64,000 bases of DNA from Balneolaceae bacterium UBA3186 (GTDB taxonomy: Bacteria; Bacteroidota; Rhodothermia; Balneolales; Balneolaceae). The stretch spans positions 84,948 to 148,947 of the forward strand of contig DEXK01000006.1 of the NCBI GenBank assembly GCA_002364085.1. Reading direction: 5' to 3'. Both the position numbers and the translations under genes were made by a program. Below the pieces are notes generated by a model. The model had not been told where the DNA came from. It saw nothing but the letters and a program-made list of their open reading frames with translations, and did no database searches. Below are positions 43,156 to 50,836 of this stretch, in pieces; within the stretch, counting starts at the first letter, position 1; every line of letters starts with the position of its first letter.

Positions 43156-43431
43156 GGTAAATATATTTGGTGAAAATTAGTACTAAAGCTACAAAGGGCG
43201 AGACGTGATTAATTAAGCTGAATGGTTGCAACCTTCTTTTCTAAGCTTCAAAATGTCTGCGCTCCTGATGAAAGCAATAACCAATATACGAATTTTTAAG
43301 TTCTTTAGTACTTAAAATTTAAGATCCGTGAGTATTATCACTACTAAAAACATTAGAATTTTTATACCTCTATTTCATTTCTCAATAAAACTCTTTTATT
43401 AATTAAATGAACAAATATCAGCCTAAAAATT

Positions 43432-44364
43432 ATGTGGTGTTCCTTTAAATTATTTAGATCCACTTTTACATTAATCGTTTGTGGATTTCTTCTTTCATGT
43501 TTTACAAACTCAATTAAAGCTCAACAAACGTTAGAATATCCAACTCTTGGAATAACAGTAAATGTGCCTATTGGATTTGAATATGAAGAAAATGAAGAGG
43601 GGTTAGTACTCTATACTAACAAGTATCCCGATACTTATTTTATTCTGACTCAACATGAATACAATCATATCGCTGAAATAGAATCTATTGCAAACGTGCC
43701 TTATGAAGAACCCGAAATTGGATTAAAGCTATCTAAAAGTGGAGATATTGAACGTATAGATGATAATGCCATAGGCGCTCACTTTAAAGGTACATTAGGG
43801 AATAGTGATGCTTCGGCTTTCATACTTGCAAGATTAAATCCCTTTGGGGACGGAGTTTCAGTTATTGGTTTGACTATTAATGGTAATTTGAATCCCGAAG
43901 TTCTGCGTAGCAATGTAATTGATATTAATAATGGAATAAAGCTAGACGAGATTTCAATGAGTGCAGAAATCATTGAGTGGATTGAAAAACTAAAAAATAC
44001 AAGACTTGAATACAGAACCAGTTATTCTTCTAATTCATATTCCAGTGGGGGAATTAGTGGTTACTCCAGTTCCTCTGAGGCTATTGAACTTTGCAAAGAT
44101 GGCTACTTTAATTATTCTGGATCTTCAAGCACCAGTATGAGTTCAGGCAGTTTAGGAGTTTTGGGAAACAGTAACTCATCAAAAAAAGGTAATGGAGAAT
44201 GGAAAATAGAAGAAAACGGAGCTCAAGAACCGATATTAATTCTCAATTATTATAACGGTTCAACAGAACAATACTCGATGTATTATAAAAAGGGGTATTT
44301 GTATCTAAACGATTACAAGTATACTATTGGGAGAGGTTCAGAATATGGACCTTCTTGTTTTTGA
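43432..44364 (+). CDS. Secreted protein of unknown function with C-terminal beta domain
   Basis: 310 residues, signal peptide about 1-32 ending in SIKAQQ. The N-terminal half (YPTLGITVNVPIGFEYEENEEGLVLYTN) looks like a PsbP- or DUF1795-like fold. Residues 185-225 are Ser-rich linker. The C-terminal half (IELCKDGYFNYSGSS then GNGEWKIEENGAQEPILILNYYNGS, YLNDYKYTIGRG) resembles a beta-barrel domain seen fused to many Bacteroidota regulators and exported proteins; identity is uncertain. The start ATG is chosen because an earlier ATG at 43407 is in another frame. Its end nearly touches the convergent DUF5683-like gene (5-base gap), with no terminator. Confidence 0.6.
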   Translation: MWCSFKLFRSTFTLIVCGFLLSCFTNSIKAQQTLEYPTLGITVNVPIGFEYEENEEGLVLYTNKYPDTYFILTQHEYNHIAEIESIANVPYEEPEIGLKLSKSGDIERIDDNAIGAHFKGTLGNSDASAFILARLNPFGDGVSVIGLTINGNLNPEVLRSNVIDINNGIKLDEISMSAEIIEWIEKLKNTRLEYRTSYSSNSYSSGGISGYSSSSEAIELCKDGYFNYSGSSSTSMSSGSLGVLGNSNSSKKGNGEWKIEENGAQEPILILNYYNGSTEQYSMYYKKGYLYLNDYKYTIGRGSEYGPSCF

Positions 44365-44369
44365 CTGCT

Positions 44370-45086
44370 TTAGAAGTTGAATTGAAAATTAGCAGTTACC
44401 CCTCGTTCTCCAAATTCATTTATATAATTAACACTTACTACAGGAATAGAGTTTGACAAATTCCTTGCTCTTGTAAAAGCATTAATACCACTTAATAAAC
44501 GGTTTGCTACCATCAACGTTAAGAGTGTTGGAAGTTGATTTTCAGAATTAGCTATACGATCTCTGGTATCACGAAATTCGAATCTGTCATTATCAGATTC
44601 CCAATTCCATCTATTTTCTGGAGTATCGGGAAGAATATTTTGCCATCTGCGGGTTCTAAGTTGAAAATCATTGTACTCTGCAAGGTTATCAAAATTTGCT
44701 ACAGCCAACTCAAACTCACGGTTTCTATTTGCTAAAGAAACTCCGGCTTTAGATCTTGCTAAAATACTCAGATTACCTTCTAACCGGTTTGCTCTTGCAT
44801 TTAATCCAAAATAACCTGCCATTAACGCAATTTCTGAACCTAAATGAATTTTTCCTCTGCTCCAATTTTCGTTATCTACATATTGATGACCGAGACCTGG
44901 AACAACAAAAGAGAGAAGTAAGGCCGTTTTAGGATTAGGCATTTCTTCCAAAGCAACAACTTTATTCGGTTGATCAAATTCAATTCCTTGAGCGAAACTT
45001 TTTTCAATAACCATTAACCAACAAGGAATAATCAATAGCCATTTTAAATATCTATTAAATCCGAATTTATTCTGTGTATTCAACAT
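44370..45086 (-). CDS. DUF5683-like membrane-associated protein
   Basis: 238 residues. A hydrophobic N-terminal segment (LLIIPCWLMVIEKSFAQ) works as a signal peptide or anchor. The family motif PNPKTALLLSFVVPGLGHQYVDNENWSRGKIHLGSE appears near residues 50-85, resembling the PGxGQ-type motif of the DUF5683 family. The C-terminus (SVNYINEFGERGVTANFQFNF) ends in an aromatic residue like an outer-membrane strand. Function unknown. It lies upstream of, and on the same strand as, no ccm gene: it is downstream of ccmF by 36 bases and may ride on the ccm transcript. An AT-rich dispersed repeat covers its start region. Confidence 0.7.
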   Translation of the reverse strand: MLNTQNKFGFNRYLKWLLIIPCWLMVIEKSFAQGIEFDQPNKVVALEEMPNPKTALLLSFVVPGLGHQYVDNENWSRGKIHLGSEIALMAGYFGLNARANRLEGNLSILARSKAGVSLANRNREFELAVANFDNLAEYNDFQLRTRRWQNILPDTPENRWNWESDNDRFEFRDTRDRIANSENQLPTLLTLMVANRLLSGINAFTRARNLSNSIPVVSVNYINEFGERGVTANFQFNF

Positions 45087-45117
45087 TGATTATTGATTGT
45101 TGGAAATTGGATATTAC
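45080..45117. repeat. AT-rich CAATATTC-family repeat between ccmF and the DUF5683-like gene
   Basis: Contains CAACATTGATTATTGATTG and GGAAATTGGATATTA, related to the blocks at 11638, 12721 and 49319; overlaps the start of the DUF5683-like gene. Confidence 0.45.
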
Positions 45118-45122
45118 CTGTT

Positions 45123-47609
45123 CTACTTCTTCCGTTCTCTGCCCCAATGTCGGAAAATAGAAACGCTAAATCCAATCATCAGCAAAAAAGTACCCAGCCA
45201 AACAACGGAAATGAAAGGCTTTTGTTCTGCTACAACTAAGATCCATTCGCTTTCATATTCTTCATCTAATCCCGTAATAGTAAGATCTATTTCACCACTT
45301 TCAGGATATACTTTTGAGAAGCTAAATGTAAGATCATGGCCCGGTAATTCCACCGGTGGAGCAAATACAAAAGTTTTGCCTTCTTCGTCGTTGTACAATG
45401 CGAACAACGGCTCAATCAAGTATTGCTGACTACTTGCCAAATGTGTTAACTGAATCTGAGCCCGCACGCCAATATTTGTATTAGGAGGCAGCTTAGTTGT
45501 GTCTTCCATTGCATAGTTAATGAAATTCATTTCAAAACCGCCTACGGTAATGATCTCTCCTTTTTCAAACTGTATGGTTTGTGTTTCAGGAGTGTTACTA
45601 TCCATACCATCTACAGGATCAACGTTTGCACGGCGGGCAATCATATCGTTGCGTTGCTTAATGAAAGAACTACCCGCTACATATAAATAAATATCACTTA
45701 TTAATCCGGAACGAACATCGGGATCAACCGACCACTGAACATTATCTTGTGTAGAAGTAGCCAGCATCGGATACACTTCAGGGTACATATAAAATGGATC
45801 TCCACTTCCTAATGGTAATGGCTCAAAAAGAAGTTTGTAGGTTTGCTGACCAGGGCGATTTTGATCTGACAGATCGAAGCCTGTATAAGTTACTATGTAT
45901 TCATCATTAACAATTTTCGGTTCTTCAAGTTTCAACTCCAAAAATAGTACAGGTTCAGTGACCGTGAATTCCATTTCATCTTTGATCACGCCTTGCTTTA
46001 CTTGTTCGTTATAGTTGCTGATTCTTTCGTCCAGCATTGGCTTGTTATAAACTGAAGAAGCCAAAATTCCAATCAATAAAATCCCAAAACCAACATGAGT
46101 TACTGAGCCACCGATCAACTTTGGTTTTTTTACACACAGCTGAACAATTACGAAGGTATTTCCAACAACTGCAAAGAAAGCAGTAAACATATATAAAATG
46201 TAGTATGGATCTCTAACCTCGCCCAAAAACACAGCTGCAATTGTTAGTGCTGAAGTAATTAACAGTGGGTTAATTAGTGCTGATGCTAAGGTCTCAAAAG
46301 AATATTTTTTCCAGAATAGATATTGGCCCAACACTGTAAATACTGCCATCAACATAGCAATTGGCATACTCCACTGGTTGTAGAAACTTATCTCCGGCGG
46401 TGTTGGGTTTTCATTGAATAACAATCCTATAATAGGAGAGCTTGTTCCTAAAATGATCACCATCCCCAGTATGAACAACAGGATTGCTCCTGTAAATGTC
46501 ATGAACTCACGAGACAAGATCTGAGATTCTTTTTCCTGAGAAGGAAGTTCCTTATATCTCCACAGAAACATTCCTAAGCCAAGTCCTGTTATTACAATCA
46601 TAAAGATGAGTAACTGATTGTATAACCCAAGATCCACGAAGCTGTGAACTGAAGAGTCTGCTAATATCCCTGATCTTGTTAAGAATGTTTCATATACAAT
46701 AGCTACATAAGCGAGTAATGCAAAAATAAGGGATGACTTCTGAGCAACTGAGCTTTTTCGCTGAATGATCATTGTATGAATTCCAGCCGTTCCAATCAGC
46801 CATGGAACTAATGAGGCATTTTCAACGGGATCCCAAGCCCAGAAACCTCCGAATGAAAGTGTAACATATGCCCAATATCCACCAAGGAATATCGCTGTTA
46901 GCAAAGCTACGTTTGAGCTTAATGTCCATGGTAAAGCAGGACCAACCCATTCATTATATTTTCTTTTCCATAATGCCGCCATCGCAAAACAGTATGGAAT
47001 GGTCATCATAGCAAACCCTACAAATAAAAGAGGTGGATGGATCATCATCCAGGGACTTTTAAGAAGATCATTCAACCCACTCCCATCGGGTGGAGAAAAA
47101 TCCGGATTGTTTTGAACTACCGGAATATTCGGAAATTGTTCAGCAAATGTCCTGAACGGAGAAGCTCCGATCGTAAGGTCTCCAAACTGCCACCCAACGA
47201 TCATGGATATCAAGAACAATTGAGTTAGTGTCAGGAAAAACATTACCGGAGCGCGATATGGAGCTCGAGTCCAGCGAATCAAACCCAATCCAAATAACCA
47301 GGAAAAAAATATCCACAGCATAAAACTGCCTTCTTGCCCACCATAAAAAGCAGACCAGATGTACTTAGCAGAAAGATCTAAGCTGGTATAATTATAAACG
47401 TAATAGTATTTGAATTGATGAGTGAACAGCAAATAAACGAGCAAAGCCGATGCTGCGATCATAAATAAGCCTTGAAAACCAAAAAGCCAATTACCTATTT
47501 TTAGCTTTTGCTCATTTTCCTGAGAAGCGCTTTTGAAATAATAAAAAAGTGAACCCAACCCTGAAGCAAATGCCAGAGTTATTAAAAGTTTACCAACAAT
47601 TCCAATCAT
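45123..47609 (-). CDS. ccmF: Cytochrome c haem lyase subunit CcmF
   Basis: 828 residues, multi-spanning. The WWD-family signature FGGFWAWDPVENASLVPWL binds haem, and conserved histidines occur in PPLLFVGFAMM-type and HTMIIQRK segments. A large periplasmic insertion near residues 500-760 (beta-rich, IEPLFALYNDEEGKTFVFAPPVELPG) precedes the last helix FISVVWLGTFLLMIGFSVSIFRHW. It attaches haem from CcmE to apocytochromes c at the periplasmic face. First of the window's Ccm proteins to be read at the 3' end of the ccmC-ccmD-ccmE-ccmF operon, 2 bases after ccmE. Partner ccmH and ccmG are not in the window. Confidence 0.95.
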   Translation of the reverse strand: MIGIVGKLLITLAFASGLGSLFYYFKSASQENEQKLKIGNWLFGFQGLFMIAASALLVYLLFTHQFKYYYVYNYTSLDLSAKYIWSAFYGGQEGSFMLWIFFSWLFGLGLIRWTRAPYRAPVMFFLTLTQLFLISMIVGWQFGDLTIGASPFRTFAEQFPNIPVVQNNPDFSPPDGSGLNDLLKSPWMMIHPPLLFVGFAMMTIPYCFAMAALWKRKYNEWVGPALPWTLSSNVALLTAIFLGGYWAYVTLSFGGFWAWDPVENASLVPWLIGTAGIHTMIIQRKSSVAQKSSLIFALLAYVAIVYETFLTRSGILADSSVHSFVDLGLYNQLLIFMIVITGLGLGMFLWRYKELPSQEKESQILSREFMTFTGAILLFILGMVIILGTSSPIIGLLFNENPTPPEISFYNQWSMPIAMLMAVFTVLGQYLFWKKYSFETLASALINPLLITSALTIAAVFLGEVRDPYYILYMFTAFFAVVGNTFVIVQLCVKKPKLIGGSVTHVGFGILLIGILASSVYNKPMLDERISNYNEQVKQGVIKDEMEFTVTEPVLFLELKLEEPKIVNDEYIVTYTGFDLSDQNRPGQQTYKLLFEPLPLGSGDPFYMYPEVYPMLATSTQDNVQWSVDPDVRSGLISDIYLYVAGSSFIKQRNDMIARRANVDPVDGMDSNTPETQTIQFEKGEIITVGGFEMNFINYAMEDTTKLPPNTNIGVRAQIQLTHLASSQQYLIEPLFALYNDEEGKTFVFAPPVELPGHDLTFSFSKVYPESGEIDLTITGLDEEYESEWILVVAEQKPFISVVWLGTFLLMIGFSVSIFRHWGRERKK

Positions 47610-47611
47610 GA

Positions 47612-48001
47612 TCAGCTCTGTGACGCTTTTTCGAATTCAGGAGTGTCGTTGTATTTTGACGGGCATTTCATCAGCATTTCATTGGCATAAAAAGTCTCGC
47701 CTCTCATTTCCCCAATTACTACTAATCGATCTGCTTGCTCAAAGTTGTTTGGCTTAGGTTTTGAGTAAACCACCCTTTTGCTGTTTCCCTGATCATCTTT
47801 CATATAGAAGGAGAATATCTTCGTTTCCATGGAAAAACCATACTCTTTTGAATCATCCAAAACTCCGGCCACATGAGCGGTCTTCATTTCGGATGCTTTT
47901 TCAAAATTGGTGTAAGTGCTGATGCTCTCCCCAAAATTATACATCAAAAGAGAAGTAAATCCGATTATAGCGATGATTCCGATTACTAGTTTAGGCTTCA
48001 T
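47612..48001 (-). CDS. ccmE: Haem chaperone CcmE, Cys-type
   Basis: 129 residues. N-terminal membrane anchor KLVIGIIAIIGFTSLLMYNF, then the OB-fold (HVAGVLDDSKEYGF, FSFYMKDDQGNSKRVVYSKPKP, ADRLVVIGEMRGETFYANEML). The haem-binding motif at the end is MKCPSKYND (near residues 113-121): a Cys in the place of the His of the usual HxxxY motif, giving CxxxY. Both variants are known in the literature; the Cys type is described from some archaea, delta-proteobacteria and Gram-positives. It shuttles haem from CcmC to CcmF. Start overlaps the end of the ccmD-like gene. Confidence 0.92.
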   Translation of the reverse strand: MKPKLVIGIIAIIGFTSLLMYNFGESISTYTNFEKASEMKTAHVAGVLDDSKEYGFSMETKIFSFYMKDDQGNSKRVVYSKPKPNNFEQADRLVVIGEMRGETFYANEMLMKCPSKYNDTPEFEKASQS

Positions 48002-48251
48002 GATCGTCGGTGGTATTTATTTTTGATTCAAGCTTGCTCACATTTCTATCCACTTTAATGAGGAAGAACAGCAGTACAAACCAAATAATCAGAGTAACTC
48101 CAAGTACTACAAAAATGAGATCGTTTGAATACATAAATTGAATGAATACGTTTGATTGCTCTATTTCTTCAGCTCCGCTCCACTTATTTCCATACGTAGA
48201 AGTCAGGGTATCAACGGTAGCTTGAGGTGCATCTTGTATGCGAATGTTCAT
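47991..48251 (-). CDS. CcmD-like small membrane protein
   Basis: 86 residues with one membrane helix (FIQFMYSNDLIFVVLGVTLIIWFVLLFFLIKVDRNVSKLESK) and a charged cytoplasmic tail. Size, topology and position between ccmC and ccmE fit CcmD, which stabilises CcmC-CcmE and is poorly conserved in sequence. The N-terminal 35 residues are polar, longer than in E. coli. It overlaps ccmE by 11 bases. Confidence 0.65.
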   Translation of the reverse strand: MNIRIQDAPQATVDTLTSTYGNKWSGAEEIEQSNVFIQFMYSNDLIFVVLGVTLIIWFVLLFFLIKVDRNVSKLESKINTTDDHEA

Positions 48252-48260
48252 TTGCTAAAA

Positions 48261-48917
48261 TTACGAATTTTCTGAGTGATATTGTACCGTTTTATATCTA
48301 TGAACTACATCGTAGATCCAAAAGGCAAGTGCGATAAATCCTATGAATGCAGGATATAAAATATACCGTAATTCAGGAGCTGTTATTTCACTGAAAGCAG
48401 GATTTCCATCTGCTCCCGGATGCAGGCTTTCTAATTGTCTGGGAACGATATAGAGTAAAAAAGGAATGGTTGTTACCGCAAAAATATTGTATACCGCGGA
48501 TAATTTAGCTCTCTTTTCCTCATCATCAAATGCAGAACGTAGTACGAAATATGCGTAGTAGATCATAACTGCCAATGCAGCTAAATTCATTTTTGGTTCT
48601 GCGAATGTCCACCAGGTTCCCCATGTAAAACGAGCCCAAAGAGAACCGGTAAGTAAACCACATATACCGAATAGGACTCCTACTTTAGCTGCTGATTCCG
48701 CTTTTATATCAAAACTGATAGTAGGTGAATTCAAATACCTTACGCTATAATAAACACTTATTGCAAACATGGAAAACATCGCCATCCACATGGGTACGTG
48801 GAAGAATATATTTCTGGCTGTTTGTTCCAAAATGGCAATCTTTGGAATATTGATTAAAATCCCGCTTGCAACGACAACTGTCATTCCTCCGGCTACAATG
48901 TATTTCCAGATCTTCAA
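48261..48917 (-). CDS. ccmC: Haem exporter CcmC-like protein
   Basis: 218 residues with six predicted membrane helices. The WWD-type motif reads RFTWGTWWTFAEPKMN, where the classical CcmC has WGTWWVWDARLT; the Asp is missing, as in other Bacteroidota members I recall. The first helix region FFHVPMWMAMFSMFAISVYYSVRYL has the conserved His before the second helix, and LHPGADGNPAF has the other His. It loads haem onto CcmE. The ABC parts CcmA and CcmB, which release holo-CcmE, are not in the window. First gene of the leftward ccm run, 9 bases before the ccmD-like gene. Confidence 0.9.
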   Translation of the reverse strand: MKIWKYIVAGGMTVVVASGILINIPKIAILEQTARNIFFHVPMWMAMFSMFAISVYYSVRYLNSPTISFDIKAESAAKVGVLFGICGLLTGSLWARFTWGTWWTFAEPKMNLAALAVMIYYAYFVLRSAFDDEEKRAKLSAVYNIFAVTTIPFLLYIVPRQLESLHPGADGNPAFSEITAPELRYILYPAFIGFIALAFWIYDVVHRYKTVQYHSENS

Positions 48918-49002
48918 GATGAGTGCTCTTTTCTGATTATTTTTTTTGAAGTTTAAATATACGAAGAAGCTGACTTTATTGAGGAATTTTTACCAATGTT
49001 TT

Positions 49003-49060
49003 CGAATAAAGAAAAGCTAATAGCAGTTAGCTGATAGCTATTAGCTTTTTTCTTTATTCG
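49003..49060. repeat. Hairpin element related to the one inside luxE
   Basis: Arms CGAATAAAGAAAAGCTAATAGC-type (49003-49024) and its near-perfect reverse complement (49037-49060, two extra T's) enclose AGTTAGCTGATA. The 18-mer AGCTGATAGCTATTAGCT (49029-49046) is identical to 2761-2778, yet the outer arms differ completely between the two sites. Confidence 0.85.
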
Positions 49061-49146
49061 ATACTTACATGTTCTTCTTTTGGGATGTGATTGATCCAGA
49101 TATCATTAGATTGGATGCACGTTATTTTAAATCCGAACACATTCCC

Positions 49147-49278
49147 GGGCGTGAACGCCCTTCTAGCTTACATTCAAACACTTGAAATGAATTTTTAAGA
49201 CTCAATATTCACCATTCCTTTTTCCATACTCATTCGATGTCCCGTGCCCGACCGCAGGGCTAAAGCCCATGCAAGCTT
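49147..49278. repeat. Pair of REP-like hairpin units
   Basis: Unit 1: GGGCG/CGCCC stem with TGAA loop (49147-49160), then TTCTAGCTTA. Unit 2: GGGCT/AGCCC stem with AA loop (49257-49268), then ATGCAAGCTTA. Both are in the same orientation with a shared AGCTTA tail, the arrangement of REP doublets mobilised by RAYT transposases. No such transposase is in the window. Confidence 0.6.
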
Positions 49279-49318
49279 ATGATCTGAATTAATCAAAAAT
49301 TATCATAAAAAAGACAAT

Positions 49319-49354
49319 CGATATTCATAATTCCTTGTTCATTATTCAATATTC
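49319..49354. repeat. AT-rich CAATATTC-family repeat
   Basis: First 22 bases are identical to 12721-12742 in front of aguA; then CATTATTCAATATTCG. Confidence 0.7.
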
Positions 49355-49413
49355 GAACGTCCTTCTCGATGTTCTTCCCTTCATTTGTTATTTTAGCTTT
49401 CAAAAAGCACTCA

Positions 49414-49932
49414 ATGAGTAATCCTGAAAAATCTATCATCCTCACCCCTTCCCGTAAAAACTATTTTTGGGGTTATTTGATCGGAGTGTTATTGATTCCT
49501 CTTTTCATTGGTGTAGCTGTGATTTGGTTCGTCAATAAAAAAAGAAATAGTATACGGTATCAGATTACAGATACTTCTATTACTAAGATCGAAGAAGAAA
49601 CTAAAACCGAATTAGAACTGGTAAATATTCTTGAGACTTCTTTTTCACAAACAAGTTTTCAAAAGTTATTAGGTATTGGCACTATAAGACTGAAAGCCAA
49701 TGTAAGTGAAGTTATTTTAGTTGGAATTGAACAACCTGCTTCTCTTCTGAATAAAATTGATACCGCTATCGCCTATCAAAAAGAACGGTTTAAAGCTTCA
49801 GAAAAGGTAAAACCGCAAAAACCCACTCATGATCCCGGTACGCTTGAAAAACTGGATTACCTGACCGGACTTTGGCAACAGGGATTGATCAGCGATGAGG
49901 ATTATGATCAGGAAAAGAAAAAGTTTAATTAA
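49414..49932 (+). CDS. Membrane PH-domain protein with SHOCT tail
   Basis: 172 residues from ATG 49414 (MSNPEKSI); an in-frame ATG 45 bases upstream is possible but its extra residues look like repeat-derived sequence. Residues 1-40 include a hydrophobic segment (NYFWGYLIGVLLIPLFIGVAVIWFV), residues 45-115 form a bacterial PH-like domain (RYQITDTSITKIEEETKTELELVNI, ILVGIEQPASLLNKI), and the end LEKLDYLTGLWQQGLISDEDYDQEKKKF is a SHOCT motif, a short C-terminal oligomerisation or interaction element. Function unknown; likely an inner-membrane accessory protein. Confidence 0.75.
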   Translation: MSNPEKSIILTPSRKNYFWGYLIGVLLIPLFIGVAVIWFVNKKRNSIRYQITDTSITKIEEETKTELELVNILETSFSQTSFQKLLGIGTIRLKANVSEVILVGIEQPASLLNKIDTAIAYQKERFKASEKVKPQKPTHDPGTLEKLDYLTGLWQQGLISDEDYDQEKKKFN

Positions 49933-50017
49933 GCTAAGAGCCTTAAAATATCGGAATGCTTCGCAAGTTGTAGTATAATTAGACGTAAGTAGAAATAAAA
50001 CCTTAGCGGTTAAGTTT

Positions 50018-50689
50018 TTGAAGAATATTCCCTCCACATTTTTATGTTTTCTCATCCTTTGCACTAGTTGCGACTTATTCACTAATGAGCAGAAAGAACC
50101 AACCGGAGAATTGATGCCATTAGCAGTTGGTAACTACTGGGAATATGAAAATACTTATTTGGATGTAATTAAAGATACTTTGCTCTATGAAGTAACTGAG
50201 GAAATTCAAATTCCTATCGGTGACACTACATATACAGCTTATGCGATGAATTTTATACCCCTCCCTCCAGATTTACCTTCTTATTATTGGTTACGAAGAA
50301 ATGATGAAGAAGGTCTTTTTCTGATGGGTGGAATTTCTGATACCGATACTCTTTTTATGAACGAAGTCGAATACAGATTGCCCATCAGAGTAGGAGAAAT
50401 TTTTGAGACTCCTCGTATTTCATTCTCTTTTGCTCGACGTGAGTTTTATATCTCGGATACCCTCAGTATTACCTTAATAGATGATGACAGAGAAGTAATT
50501 ACTCCTGCCGGTAAATTTAAATGTTTTGTTTATAATTTTGATTTAAGTGCTGGTGATGATGTAGCTGAAAGATTTGACTATTATTTATTCTATAGCTTAG
50601 GTGTAGGATTAGTAAAGCAAGAAGAAAGAGGAAAATTTAATCAAGATATTAAATCTGAGTTTATACTTATGAATTATCAAATACGATAA
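50018..50689 (+). CDS. Lipoprotein of unknown function
   Basis: 223 residues starting at TTG 50018. The signal sequence MKNIPSTFLCFLILCTSCDLF contains a lipobox (LCTSC), which fixes the start. The rest is beta-rich, with PLAVGNYWEYENTYLD, the opening of a family of Bacteroidota lipoproteins, and GLFLMGGISDTDTLFMN, ITPAGKFKCFVYNF, and YYLFYSLGVGLVKQE. The pattern NYWEY ... TPAGxFxC ... GVGLVK recurs in many exported FCB proteins of unknown role. No partner gene is apparent; it is followed by a 147-base gap before the S9 peptidase. Confidence 0.7.
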   Translation: MKNIPSTFLCFLILCTSCDLFTNEQKEPTGELMPLAVGNYWEYENTYLDVIKDTLLYEVTEEIQIPIGDTTYTAYAMNFIPLPPDLPSYYWLRRNDEEGLFLMGGISDTDTLFMNEVEYRLPIRVGEIFETPRISFSFARREFYISDTLSITLIDDDREVITPAGKFKCFVYNFDLSAGDDVAERFDYYLFYSLGVGLVKQEERGKFNQDIKSEFILMNYQIR

Positions 50690-50836
50690 TTAAACATAAA
50701 TAACTCTGCCAGGCTATCACTGAATACATTGACATAGAAATCAATGAATGAACGATGTTGTTACTTATTATTCTTTTTAAACCCCTTTTACAAAAAGAAA
50801 TCGTTTATTAAGCCCGTACAATAATTACGGAGTATA

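Larger units (their letters stand above)
48918..49413. other. Repeat-rich intergenic island between ccmC and the PH/SHOCT gene
   Basis: About 500 bases without a credible gene. Contents in order: a hairpin element with the AGCTGATAGC core (49003-49060), two REP-like hairpin units (49147-49167 and 49257-49278), and an AT-rich CAATATTC-family element (49319-49354). It must also contain the ccm promoter on its left side, but no TAnnTTTG box is clear. Confidence 0.7.

Noticed and set aside
49369..49413. Earlier ATG for the PH/SHOCT protein
   Set aside because: It would add 15 residues encoded by sequence directly after a dispersed repeat; the Met at 49414 gives a normal N-terminus.
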